Source: Hydractinia symbiolongicarpus
Lineage: Eukaryota; Cnidaria; Hydrozoa; Anthoathecata; Hydractiniidae
DNA length: 64,000 nt
Direction of reading: 5' to 3'
NCBI RefSeq assembly: GCF_029227915.1
Contig: NC_079881.1
Span: forward strand, 14,609,501 to 14,673,500
Every line of letters starts with the position of its first letter. The stretch's first letter is position 1. The notes below the pieces were generated by a model. The model was not told the origin of the DNA and ran no database searches. It saw only the letters and a list, made by a program, of their open reading frames with translations. Shown here piece by piece: positions 46,153 through 61,000 of the stretch. The position numbers and the translations under genes are program-made.

Positions 46153-46694
46153 ATCGCATCGCATCTCTCCTGGAAACACGTGGTTCATGTGTAGTCTCCT
46201 TATTAGCCCGTAAATGGCCAGGAAAACGACTTAATGCTTCGAAGTCCATTGAGATTAAAAGGAATATACCGATACCAACTTGTCTGGCCACGTGAAATTA
46301 CGTGATTTACGTGTAGACCCCGTATTACACCGTAAATGGCTATATTACAGCCTTGGAAGGCCTGTACACGTAGTTAGCAGCGTTCTGAGAACCTGGCGGT
46401 CAGGAAAACTACTTAATGCTTCGACGCCCATTGAGATTGAAAGGAATAGAGCGATGGCCACTTGTCTGGTCTCCTGGAACCACGTGGTTCACGTGTAGAC
46501 TCCGTATTACGCCGTAAATGACTATATTACAGCCTTGGAAGGCCTGTACACGTAGTTAGCAGCGTTCTGAGAACCTGGCGGTCAGGAAAACTACTTAATG
46601 CTTCGAATTCCATTGAGATTAAAAGGAATATTCCGATAGCAACTTGTCTGTGCCTGTGGAATCACGTGCTTTACGTGTAGACTCTCTATAAGGT

Positions 46695-49600
46695 CGTAAA
46701 TGGCCATATTACAGCCTTGCAATGCCTGTACACGTAATTAGCAGCGTTCTGAGAACCAAGCTGTCAGGAAAACGTTTTAATGCATCGAAGTCCATTGAAA
46801 TTGAAAGGAATAAAGCGATGGCCACTTATCTGGGCTCGTGGAACCAAGTGGTTCACGTGTAGTCTCCTTATTAATCCGTAAATGGCCATATTACACGCTT
46901 TAAAGGCCTGTGCACACAGTTAAAAGCGTTTTTAGAGCCTGTGGCTCAGGAAAGCGACTTATTACGTCGCAGTCCATTGAGATTAAAAGGACTATACCGA
47001 TAGCATCTTGTCTGTGTTTGTGGAACCAAGTGGTTCACGTGTAGTCTCCTTATTAGTCCGTAAATGGCCATATTATTGGACATTGACTTAATGCTTCGAA
47101 GTCCATTGAGATTGAAAGGAATAGAATGATGGCCACTTGTCTGGTATCCTGGAATCACGTGGTTCACGTGTAGTCTCTTTATTAGTCCGTAAATAGCCAT
47201 ATTACACGCTTTAAATGCCTGTGCGCACAGTTAGCAGCGTTTTTAGAGCCTGACGCTCAGGAAAACGACTTAATACGTCGCAGTCCATTGAGATTAAAAG
47301 GAATAGAGCGATGGCCACTTATCTGGGCTCGTGGAACCAAGTGGTTCACGTGTAGTCTCCTTATTAGTCCGTAAATGGCCGTATTACACGCTTTAAAGGC
47401 GATAGCAACTTGTCTGTGCTTGTGGAATCACGTGCTTTACGTGTAGACTCTTTATAACGTCGTAAATGACCATATTAAAGCCTTGGAATGCCTGTACACG
47501 TAGTTAGCAGCGTTCTGAGAACCAGGCGTTCAGGAAAACGACTTAATGCATCGAAGTCCATTGAAATTAAAAGGAATAGAGCGATGGCCACTTATCTGGG
47601 CTCGTGGAACCAAGTGGTTTACGTATAGGCTCCGTATTACGCCGTAAATGGGCTTATTACAGCCTTGGAAGGCCTGTACACGAAGTTAGCAGCGTTCTGA
47701 GAAACTGGCGGTCAGGACATTGACTTAATGCTTCGAAGTCCATTGAGATTAAAGGAATAGAGCGATGGCCACTTGTCTGGTCTCCTGGAACCACATGGTT
47801 CACGTGTAATCTCCTTATTAGTCCGCTTTAAATGCCTGTGCGCACAGTTAACAGCGTTTTTAGAGCCTGGCGCTCAGGAAAACGACTTAATGCTTCGAAG
47901 TCCATTGAGATTAAAAGGAATATATCGATACCAACTTGTCTGGCTACGTGAAATTACGTGATTTACGTGTAGACTCCGTATTACGCCGTAAATGGCTATA
48001 TTACAGCCTTGGAAGGCCTGTACACGTTGTTAGCAGCATTCTGAGAACCTGGCGGTCAGGAAAACGACTTAATGCTTCGAAGTCCATTGAGATTGAAAGG
48101 AATAGAGCGATGGCCACTTGTCTGGGCACCTGGAACCACGTGGTTTACGTGTAGACTCCGTATTACGCTGTAAATGGGCATATTACAGCCTTGGAATGCC
48201 TGTACACGTAGTTAGCAGCGCTCTGAGAAACTGACGGTCAGGACATTGACTTAATGCTTCGAAGTCCATTGAGATTGAAGGAATAGAGCGAAGGCCACTT
48301 GTCTGGTCTCCTGGAACCACGTGGTTCACGTGTAATCTCCTTATTAGTCCGCTTTAAATGCCTGTGCGCACAGTTAGCAGCATTTTTAGAGCCTGGCGCT
48401 CAGGAAAACGACTTAATACGTCGCAGTCCATTGAGATTAAAAGGAATATACCGATATCAACTTGTCTGGCCACATGAAATTACGTGATTTACGTATAGAC
48501 TCCGTATTACGCCGTAAATGGCCATAATACAGCCTTGTAATGCCTGTACACGTAGTTAGCAGCGCTCTGAGAAACTGGCGGTCAGGACATTGACTTAATG
48601 CATCGAAGTCCATTGAGATTGAAAGGAATAGAGCGATGGCCACTTGTCTGGTCTCCTGGAATGACGTGGTTCACCTGTAGTCTCTTTATTAGTCCGTAAA
48701 TGGTCATATTACACGCTTTAAATGCCTGTGCGCACAGTTAGCAGCGTTTTTAGAGCCTGGCGCTGAGGATAGCGACTTATTGCGTCCCAGTCCATTGAGA
48801 TTAAAAGGAATATACCGATAGCAACTTGTCTGTGCTTGTGGAATCACGTGCTTTACGGGTAGACTTTTTTTAAGGTCGTAAATGGCCATATTACAGCCTT
48901 GGAAGGCCTGTACACGTAGTTAGCAGCATTCTGAGAACCTGGCGGTCAGGAAAACGACTTAATGCTTCGAAGTCCATTGAGATTGAAAGGAATATACCGA
49001 TACCAACTTGTCTGGCCACGTGAAATTACGTGATTTACGTGTAGACTCCGTATTAGGCCGTAAATGACTATATTACAGCTTTGGAAGGCCTGTACACGTA
49101 GTTAGCAGCGTTCTGAGAACCTGGCGGTCAGGATATTGACTTAATGCTTCGAAGTCCATTGAGATTGAAAGGAATAGAGCGATGGCCACTTGTCTGGTCT
49201 CCTGGAACCACGTGGTTCACGTGTAGTCTCCTTATTAGCCCGTAAATGGCCATATTACATGCTTTAAATGCCTGTGGTCACAGTTAGCAGCGTTTTTAGA
49301 GCCTGGCGCTCAGGAAAACGACTTAATGCTTCGAATTCCATTGAGATTAAAAGGAATATATCGATACCAACTTGTCTGGCCACGTGAAATTACGTGATTT
49401 ACGTGTAGACTCCGTATTACGCCGTAAATGGCTATATTACCGCCTTGGAAGGCCTGTACACGCAGTTAGCAGCGTTCTGAGAACCTGGCGGTCAGGAAAA
49501 CGACTTAATGCTTCGAATTCCATTGAGATTAAAAGGAATATTCCGATAGCAACTTGTCTGTGCCTGTGGAATCACGTGATTTACGTGTAGACTCTTTATA

Positions 49601-52480
49601 AGGTCGTAAATGGCCAAATTACATCCTTGGAATGCCTGTACACGTAGTTAGCAGCATTCTGAGAACCTGGCGGTCAGGAAAGCGACTTATTTCTTCGAAG
49701 TCCATTGAGATTGAATGGAATAGAGCGATGGCTACTTGTCTGGGCTCTTGGAAGCACGTGAATTACGTGTAGACTCCGTATTACGCCGTAAATGGCCATA
49801 TTACAGCCATGCAATGTCTGTACACGTAGTCAGCAGCGTTTTGAGAACCCGGCGGTCAGGAAAACAACTTAATGCTTTGAATTTCATTGAGATTAAAAGG
49901 AATATACCGATACCAACTTGTCTGGCCGCGTAAAATTACGTGATTTACGTGTAGACTCCGAATTAGGCCGTAAATGGCTATATTACAGCTTTGGAAGGCC
50001 TGTACTCGTAGTTAGCTGCGCTCTGAGAATCTGGCGGTCAGGACATTGACTTAATTCTTCGAAGTCCATCGAGATTGAAAGGAATAGAGCGATGGCCACT
50101 TGTCTGGTCTCCTGGAATGACGTGGTTCACCTGTTGTCTCTTTATTAGTCCGTAAATGGTCATATTACACGCTTTAAATGCCTGTGCGCACAGTTAGCAG
50201 CGTTTTTAGAGCCTGGCGCTGAGGATAGCGACTTATTGCGTCGCAGTCCATTGAGATTAAAAGGAATATACCGATAGCAACTTGTCTGTGCTTGTGGAAT
50301 CACGTGCTTTACGGGTAGACTTTTTTTAAGGTCGTAAATGGCCATATTACAGCCTTGGAAGGCCTGTACACGTAGTTAGCAGCGTTCTGAAAGCCTGGCG
50401 GTCAGGAAAGCGACTTAATGCTTCGAAGTCCATTGAGATTGGAAGAAATAGAGCGATGGCTACTTGTCTGGGCTCCTGGAACCACGTGAATTACGGGTAG
50501 ACTCCGTATTACGCCGTAAATGGCCATATTACAGCCTTGCAATGCCTGTACACGTAATTAGCAGCGTTCTGAGAACCAGGCTGTCAGGAAAACGTTTTAA
50601 TGCATCGAAGTCCATTGAAATTGAAAGGAATAGAACGATGGCCACTTATCTGGGCTCGTGGAACCAAGTGGTTCACGTGTAGTCTCCTTATTAGTCCGTA
50701 AATGGCCATATTACACGCTTTAAAGGCCTGTGCACACAGTTAACAGCGTTTTTAGAGTCTGGCGCTCAGGAAAGCGACTTATTACGTCGCAGTCCATTGA
50801 GATTAAAAGGAATATACCGATAGCATCTTGTCTGTGCTTGTGGAACCAAGTGGTTCACGTGTAGTCTCCTTATTAGTCCGTAAATTGCCATATTATTGGA
50901 CATTGACTTAATGCTTCGAAGTCCATTGAGATTGAAAGGAATAGAGCGATGGCCACTTGTCTGGTATCCTGGAATCACGTGGTTCACGTGTAGTCTCTTT
51001 ATTAGTCCGTAAATGGCCATATTACACGCTTTAAATGCCTGTGCGCACAGTTAGCAGCGTTTTTAGAGCCTGGCGCTTAGGAAAACGATTTAATGCTTCG
51101 AAGTCCATTGAGATTGAAAGGAATAGAGCGATGGCCACTTATCTGGGCTCGTGGAACCAAGTGGTTCACGTGTAGTCTCCTTATTAGTCCGTAAATGGCC
51201 GTATTACACGCTTTAAAGGCGATAGCAACTTGTCTGTGCTTGTGGAATCACGTGCTTTACGTGTAGACTCTTTATAACGTCGTAAATGACCATATTACAG
51301 CCTTGGAATGCCTGTACACGTAGTTAGCAGCGTTCTGAGAACCAGGCGTTCAGGAAAACGACTTAATGCATCGAAGTCCATTGAAATTAAAAGAAATAGA
51401 GCGATGGCCACTTATCTGGGCTCGTGGAACCAAGTGGTTTACGTGTAGGCTCCGTATTACGCCGTAAATGGGCTTATTACAGCCTTGGAAGGCCTGTACA
51501 CGAAGTTAGCAGCGTTCTGAGAAACTGGTGGTCAGGACATTGACTTAATGCTTCGAAGTCCATTGAGATTAAAGGAATAGAGCGATGGCCACTTGTCTGG
51601 TCTCCTGGAACCACATGGTTCACGTGTAATCTCCTTATTAGTCCGCTTTAAATGCCTGTGCGCACAGTTAACAGCGTTTTTGGAGCCTGGCGCTCAGGAA
51701 AACGACTTAATGCTTCGAAGTCCATTGAGATTAAAAGGAATATATCGATACCAACTTGTCTGGCTACGTGAAATTACGTGATTTACGTGTAGACTCCGTA
51801 TTACGCCGTAAATGGCTATATTACAGCCTTGGAAGGCCTGTACACGTTGTTAGCAGCATTCTGAGAACCTGGCGGTCAGGAAAACGACTTAATGCTTCGA
51901 AGTTCATTGAGATTGAAAGGAATAGAGCGATGGCCACTTGTCTGGGCACCTGGAACCACGTGGTTCACGTGTAGACTCCGTATTACGCTGTAAATGGGCA
52001 TATTACAGCCTTGGAATGCCTGTACACGTAGTTAGCAGCGCTCTGAGAAACTGACGGTCAGGACATTGACTTAATGCTTCGAAGTCCATTGAGATTGAAG
52101 GAATAGAGCGAAGGCCACTTGTCTGGTCTCCTGGAACCACGTGGTTCACGTGTAATCTCCTTATTAGTCCGCTTTAAATGCCTGTGCGCACAGTTAGCAG
52201 CATTTTTAGAGCCTGGCGCTCAGGAAAACGACTTAATACGTCGCAGTCCATTGAGATTAAAAGGAATATACCGATATCAACTTGTCTGGCCACATGAAAT
52301 TACGTGATTTACGTATAGACTCCGTATTACGCCGTAAATGGCCATAATACAGCCTTGTAATGCCTGTACACGTAGTTAGCAGCGCTCTGAGAAACTGGCG
52401 GTCAGGACATTGACTTAATGCATCGAAGTCCATTGAGATTGAAAGGAATAGAGCGATGTCCACTTGTCGGGTCTCCTGGA
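46695..52480. repeat. 3820-bp higher-order repeat, one full and one partial unit
   Basis: About 46695-50514 is followed by a second partial unit at 50515-52480. Landmarks at +3820: 46946/50766, 47773/51593, 47936/51756, 48299/52119 and 48437/52257. The unit contains the third copy of the 3204-bp block, so it is a composite repeat built after that block. Confidence 0.87.
48413..51117. repeat. Third, partial copy of the 3204-bp unit
   Basis: Matches 42676-45380 at +5737: 42967/48704, 43635/49372, 43999/49736, 44423/50160, 44727/50464 and 45029/50766. It is separated from the first two copies by about 3 kb of differently arranged satellite (45381-48412). Confidence 0.88.
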
Positions 52481-55181
52481 ACCACGTGGTTCACGTGTAG
52501 TCTCCTTATTAGCCCGTAAATGGCCATATTACATGCTTTAAATGCCTGTGCGCACAGTTAGCAGCGTTTTTAGAGCCTGGCGCTCAGGAAAACGACTTAA
52601 TGTTTCGAATTCCATTGAGATTAAAAGGAATATATCGATACCAACTTGTCTGGCCACGTGAAATTACGTGATTTACGTGTAGACTCCGTATTACGCCGTA
52701 AATGGCTATATTACCGCCTTGGAAGGCCTGTACACGCAGTTAACAGCGTTCTGAAAACCTGGCGGTCAGGAAAACGACTTAATGCTTCGAATTCCATTGA
52801 GATTAAAAGGAATAATGCGATAGCAACTTGTCTGTGCCTGTGGAATCACGTGCTTTACGTGTAGACTCTTTATAAGGTCGTAAATGGCCAAATTACAACC
52901 TTGGAATGCCTGTACACGTAGTTAGCAGCATTCTGAGAACCTGGCGGTCAGGAAAGAGACTTAATGCTTCAAAACCCATTGAGATTGAAAGGAATAGAGC
53001 GATGGCAACTTTTCTGGGCACCTGGAACCACGTGAATTACGTGTAGACTCCGTATTACGCTGTAAATGGCCATATTACAGCCTTGGAATGCCTGTACACA
53101 TAGTTAGCAGCGTTCTGAGAACCTAGCGGTCAGGAAAACGACTTAATGCTTTGAATTTCATTGAGATGAAAGGGAATATACCGATACTAACTTGTCTGGC
53201 CGCGTAAAATTACGTGATTTACGTGTAGACTCCGTATTAGGCCGTAAATGACTAAATGACTATATTACAGCTTTGGAAGGCCTGTACACGTAGTTAGCAG
53301 CGTTCTGAGAACCTGGCGGTCAGGACATTGACTTAATGCTTCGAAGTCCATTGAGATTGAAAGGAATAGAGCGATGGCCACTTGTCTGGGCACCTGGAAC
53401 CACGTGGTTCACGTGTAGACTCCGTATTACGCTGTAAATGGCCATATTACAGCCTTGGAATGCCTGTACACGTAGTTAGCAGCGCTCTGAGAAACTGGCG
53501 GTCAGGACATTGACTTAATGCTTCGAAGTCCATTGGAATTGAAGGAATAGAGCGATGGCCACTTGTCTGGTCTCCTGGAACCACGTGGTTCACGTGTAAT
53601 CTCCTTATTAGCCCGCTTTAAATGCCTGTGCGCACAGTTAGCAGCATTTTTAGAGCCTGGCGCTCAGGAAAACGACTTAATACGTCGCAGTCCATTGAGA
53701 TTAAAAGGAATATACCGATATCAACTTGTCTGGCCACATGAAATTACGTGATTTACGTATAGACTCCGTATTACGCCGTAAATGGCCATAATACAGCCTT
53801 GTAATGCCTGTACACGTAGTTAGCAGCGCTCTGAGAAACTGGCGGTCAGGACATTGACTTAATTCATCGAAGTCCATTGAGATTGAAAGGAATAGAGCGA
53901 TGGCCACTTGTCTGGTCTCCTGGAACCACGTGGTTCACGTGTAGTCTCCTTATTAGCCCGTAAATGGCCATATTACATGCTTTAAATGCCTGTGCGCACA
54001 GTTAGCAGCGTTTTTAGAGCCTGGCGCTCAGGAAAACGACTTAATGCTTCGAATTCCATTGAGATTAAAAGGAATATATCGATACCAACTTGTCTGGCCG
54101 CGTAAAATTACGTGATTTACGTGTAGACTCCGTATTAGGCCGTAAATGGCTATATTACAGCTTTAGAAGGCCTGTACTCGTAGTTAGCAGCGTTCTGAGA
54201 ACCTGGCGGTCAGGACATTGACTTAATGCTTCGAATTCCATTAAGATTGAAAGGAATAGAGCGATGGCCACTTATCTGGTATCCTGGAATCACGTGGTTC
54301 ACGTGTAGTCTCTTTATTAGTCCGTAAATGGCCATATTACACGCTTTAAATGCCTGTGCGTACAGTTAGCAGCGTTTTTAGAGCCTGGCGCTCAGGAAAA
54401 CGATTTAATGCTTCGAAGTCCATTGAGATTGAAAGCAATAGAGCGATGGCTACTTGTCTGGGCTCCTGGAACCACGTGAATTACGTGTAGGCTTCGTATT
54501 ACGCCGTAAATGGCCTTATTACAGCCTTGGAAGGCCTATACGCGAAGTTAGCAGAGTTCTGAGAACCTGGCGGTCAGGAAAACGACTTAATGCTTCGAAT
54601 TCCATTAAGATTGAAAGGAATAGAGCGATGGCCACTTGTCTGGTCTCCTGGAATGACGTGGTTCACGTGTAGTCTCTTTATTAGTCCGTAAATGGTCATA
54701 TTACACGCTTTAAATGCCTGTGCGCACAGTTAGCAGCGTTTCTAGAGCCTGGCGCTCAGGATAGCGACTTATTGCGTCGCAGTCCATTGAGATTAAAAGG
54801 AATATACCGATAGCAACTTGTCTGTGCTTGTGGAATCACGTGCTTTACGTGTAGACTTTTTATAAGGTCGTAAATGGCCATATTACAGCCTTGGAAGGCC
54901 TGTACACGTAGTTAGCAGCGTTCTGAGAACCTGGCGGTCAGGAAAACTACTTAATGCTTCGAATTCCATTGAGATTGGAAGGAATAGAGCGATGGCTACT
55001 TGTCTGGGCTCCTGGAACCACGTGAATTACGTGTAGACTCCGTATTACGCCGTAAATGGCCATATTACAGCCTGGGAATGCCTGTACAAGTAGTTAGCAG
55101 CGTTCTGAGAACCTGGCGGTCAGGACATTGACTTAATGCTTCGAAGTCCACTGAGATTGAAAGGAATAGAGCGATGGCCAC

Positions 55182-58030
55182 TTGTCTGGGCTCCTGGAAC
55201 CACGTGATTTACATGTAGACTCCGTATTACGGCGTAAATGGCCATATTACAGCCTTGGAATGCCTGTACACGTAGTTAGCAGCGTTCTGAGAACCTGGCG
55301 GTCAGGAAAACGACTTAATGCTTCGAATTCCATTGAGATTAAAAGGAATATTCCAATAGCAACTTGTCTGTGCTTGTGGAATCACGTGCTTTACGTAGAC
55401 TCTTTATAAGGTCGTAAATGGCCATATTACAGCCTTGGAATGGCTGTACACGTAGTTAGCAGCGTTCTGAGAACCTGGCGGTCAGGAAAACGACTTAATG
55501 CTTCGAAACCCATTGAGATTGAGAGGAATAGAGCGATGGCAACTTGTCTGGGCACCTGAAACCACGTGAATTACGTGTAGACTCCGTATTACGCTGTAAA
55601 TGGCCATATTACAGCCTTGGAATGCCTGTACACATAGTTAGCAGCGTTCTGAGAACCTGGCGGTCAGGAAAACGACTTAATGCTTTGAATTTCATTGAGA
55701 TGAAAGGGAATATACCGATACCAACTTGTCTGGCCGCGTAAAATTACGTGATTTACGTGTAGACTCCGTATTAGGCCGTAAATGGCTATATTACAGCTTT
55801 AGAAGGCCTGTACTCGTAGTTAGCAGCGTTCTGAGAACCTGGCGGTCAGGACATTGACTTAATGCTTCGAAGTCCACTGAGATTGAAAGGAATAGAGCGA
55901 TGGCCTTTTGTCTGGTATCCTGGAATCACGTGGTTCACGTGTAGTCTCTTTATTAGTCCGTAAATGGCCATATTACACGCTTTAAATGCCTGTGCGCACA
56001 GTTAGCAGCGTTTTTAGAGCCTGGCGCTCAGGAAAACGATTTAATGCTTCGAAGTCCATTGAGATTGAAAGGAATAGAGCGATGGCTACTTGTCTGGGCT
56101 CCTGGAACCACGTGAATTACGTGTAGGCTTCGTATTACGCCGTAAATGGCCTTATAACAGCCTTGGAAGGCCTATACGCGAAGTTAGCACAGTTATGAGA
56201 ACCTGGCGGTCAGGGAAACGACTTAATGCTTCGAATTCCATTGAGATTTGAAGGAATAGAGCGATGGCTACTTGTCTGGGCTCCTGGAACCACGTGACTT
56301 ACGTGTAGACTCCGTATTACGCCGTAAATGGCCATATTACAGCCTGGGAATGCCTGTACAAGTAGTTAGCAGCGCTCTGAGAACCTAACGGACAGGAAAA
56401 CGACTTACTGCTTCGAAGTCCATTGAGATTAAAAGGAATAATCCAATAGCAACTTGTCTGTGCCTGTGGAATCACGTGCTTTACGTGTAGACTCTTTATA
56501 AGGTCGTAAATGGCCAAATTACAGCCTTGGAATGCCTGTACACGTAGTTAGCAGCATTCTGAGAACCTGGCGGTCAGGAAAGCGACTTAATGCTTTGAAG
56601 TCCATTGAGATTGAATGGAATAGAGCGATGGCGACTTGTCTGGGCTCCTGGAACCACGTGAATTACGTGTAGACTCCGTATTACGCCGTAAATGGCCATA
56701 TTACAGCCATGCAATGTCTGTACACGTAGTTAGCAGCGTTTTGAGAACCAGGCGGTCAGGAAAACGACTTAATACGTCGCAGTCCATTGAGATTAAAAGG
56801 AATATACCAATAGCAACTTGTCTGTGCTTGTGGAATCACGTGATTTACGTGTAGACTCCGTATTATGGCGTAAATGGCCATATTATAGCCTTGGAATGCC
56901 TGTACACGTAGTTAGCAGCGTTCTGAGAACCTGGCGGTCAGGAAAACGACTTAATGCTTCGAATTCCATTGAGATTAAAAGGAATAATCCAATAGCAACT
57001 TGTCTGTGCCTGTGGAATCACGTGCTTTACGTGTAGACTCTTTATAAGGTCGTAAATGGCCAAATTACAGCCTTGGAATGCCTGTACACGTAGTTAGCAG
57101 CATTCTGAGAACCTGGCGGTCAGGAAAGCGACTTAATGCTTTGAAATCCACTGAGATTGAATGGAATAGAGCGATGGCTACTTGTCTGGGCTCCTGGAAC
57201 CACGTGAATTACGTGGAGACTCCGTATTACGCCGTAAATGGCCATATTACAGCCATGCAATGTCTGTACACGTAGTTAGCAGCGTTTTGAGAACCAGGCG
57301 GTCAGGAAGACGACTTAATACGTCGCAGTCCATTAAGATTAAAAGGAATATACCAATAGCAACTTGTCTGTGCTTGTGGAATCACGTGATTTACGTGTAG
57401 ACTCCGTATTATGGCGTAAATGGCCATATTACAGCCTTGGAATGCCTGTACACGTAGTTAGCAGCGTTCTGAGAACCTGGCGGTCAGGAAAACGACTTAA
57501 TGCTTCGAATTCCATTGAGATTAAAAGGAATATTCCAATAGCAACTTGTCTGTGCTTGTGGAATCACGTGCTTTACGTAGACTCTTTATAAGGTCGTAAA
57601 TGGCCATATTACAGCCTTGGAATGGCTGTACACGTAGTTAGCAGCGTTCTGAGAACCTGGCGGTCAGGAAAACGACTTAATGCTTCGAAACCCATTGAGA
57701 TTGAGTGGAATAGAGCGATGGCAACTTGTCTGGGCACCTGAAACCACGTGAATTACGTGTAGACTCCGTATTACGCTGTAAATGGCCATATTACAGCCTT
57801 GGAATGCCTGTACACATAGTTAGCAGCGTTCTGAGAACCTGGCGGTCAGGAAAACGACTTAATGCTTTGAATTTCATTGAGATGAAAGGGAATATACCGA
57901 TACCAACTTGTCTGGCCGCGTAAAATTACGTGATTTACGTGTAGACTCCGTATTAGGCCGTAAATGGCTATATTACAGCTTTAGAAGGCCTGTACTCGTA
58001 GTTAGCAGCGTTCTGAGAACCTGGCGGTCA
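55182..58030. repeat. 2182-bp repeat shift with an embedded 546-bp trimer duplication
   Basis: Landmarks 55182/57364 and 55544/57726 match at +2182. Inside, a three-monomer unit of 546 bp is duplicated in tandem (about 56570-57115 and 57116-57661; landmarks 56636/57182 and 56818/57364). The 2182 = 12 x 182 - 2 relation fits twelve monomers. Confidence 0.82.
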
Positions 58031-61000
58031 GGACATTGACTTAATTCTTCGAAGTCCATTGCGATTGAAAGGAATAGAGCGATGGCCACTTGTCTGGTCT
58101 CCTGGGATGACGTGGTTCACGTGTAGTCTCTTTATTAGTCCATAAATGGTCATATTACACGCTTTAAATGCCTGTGCGCACAGTTAGCAGCGTTTCTAGA
58201 GCCTGGCGCTCAGGATAGCGTCTTATTGCGTCGCAGTCCATTGAGATTAAAAGGAATATATCGATAGCAACTTGTCTGTGCTTGTGAAATCACGTGCTTT
58301 ACGTGTAGACTTTTTATAAGGTCGTAAATGGCCATATTACAGCCTTGGAAGGCCTGTACACGTAGTTAGCAGCGTTCTGGGAACCTGGCGGTCAGGAAAA
58401 CTACTTAATGCTTCGAATTCCATTGAGATTGGAAGGAATAGAGCGATGGCTACTTGTCTGGGCTCCTGGAACCACGTGAATTACGTGTAGACTCTGTATT
58501 ACGCCGTAAATGGCCATATTACAGCCTTGCAATGCCTGTACACGTAATTAGCAGCGTTCTGAGAACCAGGCTGTCAGGAAAACGTTTTAATGCATCGAAG
58601 TCCATTGAAATTGAAAGGAATAGAGCGATGGCCTCTTATCTGGGCTCGTGGAACCAAGTGGTTTACGTGTAGTCTCCTTATTAGTCCGTAAATGGCCATA
58701 TTATTGGACATTGACTTAATGCTTCGAAGTCCACTGAGATTGAAAGGAATAGAGCGATGGCCACTTGTCTGGTATCCTGGAATCACGTGGTTCACGTGTA
58801 GTCTCTTTATTAGTCCGTAAATGGCCATATTACACGCTTTAAATGCCTGTGCGCACAGTTAGCAGCGTTTTTAGAGCCTGGCGCTCAGGAAAACGATTTA
58901 ATGCTTCGAAGTCCATTGAGATTGAAAGGAATAGAGCGATGGCTACTTGTCTGGGCTCCTGGAACCACGTGAATTACGTGTAGGCTTCGTATTACGCCGT
59001 AAATGGCCTTATTACAGCCTTGGAAGGCCTATACGCGAAGTTAGCAGAGTTCTGAGAACCTGGCGGTCAGGAAAACGACTTAATGCTTCGAATTCCATTG
59101 AGATTGGAAGGAATAGAGCGATGGCTACTTGTCTGGGCTCCTGGAACCACGTGACTTACGTGTAGACTCCGTATTACGCCGTAAATGGCCATACTACAGC
59201 CTGGGAATGCCTGTACAAGTAGTTAGCAGCGCTCTGAGAACCTAACGGACAGGAAAACGACTTACTGCTTTGAAGTCCATTGAGATTAAAAGGAATATAC
59301 CGATACCAACTTGTCTGGCCACGTGAAATTACGTGATATACGTGTAGACACCGTATTACGCCGTAAATGGCTATATTACAGCCTTGGAAGGCCTGTACAC
59401 GTAGTTAGCAGCGTTCTGAGAACCTGGCGGTCAGGCAAACGACTTAATGCTTCGAATTCCATTGAGATTAAAAGGAATATTCCGATAGCAACTTGTCTGT
59501 GCTTGTGGAATCACGTACTTTACGTGTAGACTCTTTATAAGGTCGTAAATGGCCATATTACAGCCTTGGAATGCCTGTACACATAGTTAGCAGCGTTATG
59601 AGAACCTGGCGGTCAGGAAAACGACTTAATGCTTTGAATTCCATTGAGATTAAAAGGAACATACCGATACCAACTTGTCTGGCCGCCTAAAATTACGTGA
59701 TTTACGTGTAGACTCCGTATTAGGCCGTATATGGCTATATTACAGCCTTGGAAGGCCTGTACACGTAGTTAGCAGCGTTCTGAGAACCTAACGGTCAGGA
59801 AAACGACTTAATGCTTCGAAGTCCTTTGAGATTAAAAGGAATATACCGATACCAACTTGTCTGGCCACGTGAAATTTCGTGATTTACGTGTAGACTCCGT
59901 ATTACGCCGTAAATGGCTATATTACAGCCTTGGAAGGCCTGTACACGTAGTTAACAGCGTTCTGAGAACCTGGCGGTCAGGAAAACTACTTAATGCTTCG
60001 AATTCCATTGAGATTGAAAGGAATAGAGCGATAGCAACTTGTCTGTGCCTGTGGAATCACGTGCTTTACGTGTAGACTCTTTATAAGGTCGTAAATGGCC
60101 ATATTACAGCCTTGGAATGCCTGTACACGTAGTTAGCAACGTTCTGAGAAGCAGGCGTTCAGGAAAACGACTTAATGCATCGAAGTCCATTGAAATTGAA
60201 AGGAATAGAGCGATGGCCACTTATCTGGGCTCGTGGAACCAAGTGGTTTACGTGTAGGCTCCGTATTACGCCGTAAATGGCCTTATTACAGCCTTGGAAG
60301 GCCTGTACACGAAGTTAGCAGCGTTCTGAGAAACTGGCGGTCAGGACATTGACTTAATGCTTCAAAGTCCATTGAGATTGAAAGGAATAGGGGGATGGCA
60401 ACTTGTCTGGTCTCCTGGAACCACGTGGTTCACGTGTAATCTCCTTATTAGTCCGCTTTAAATGCCTGTGCGCACAGTTAGCAGCGTTTTTAGAGCCTGG
60501 CGCTCAGGAAAACGACTTAATATGTCGCAGTCCATTGAGAATAAAAGGAATATACCGATATCAACTTGTCTGGCCACATGAAATTACGTGATTTACGTAT
60601 AGACTCCGTATTACGCCGTAAATGGCCATAATACAGCCTTGTAATGCCTGTACACGTAGTTAGCAGCGCTCTGAGAAACTGGAGGTCAGGACATTGACTT
60701 AATGCTTCGAAGTCCATTGAGATTGAAAGGAATAGAGCGATGGCCACTTGTCTGGTCTCCTGGAACCACGAGGTTCACGTGTAGTCAACTTATTAGCACG
60801 TAAATGGCCATATTACATGCTTTAAATGCCTGTGCGCACAGTTAGCAGCGTTTTTAGAGCCTGGCGCTCAGGAAAACGACTTAATGCTTCGAAGTCCATT
60901 GAGAATAAAAGGAATATATCGATACCAACTTGTCTGGCCACGTGAAATTACGTGATTTACGTGTAGACTCCGTATTACGCTGTAAATGGCTATATTACAG

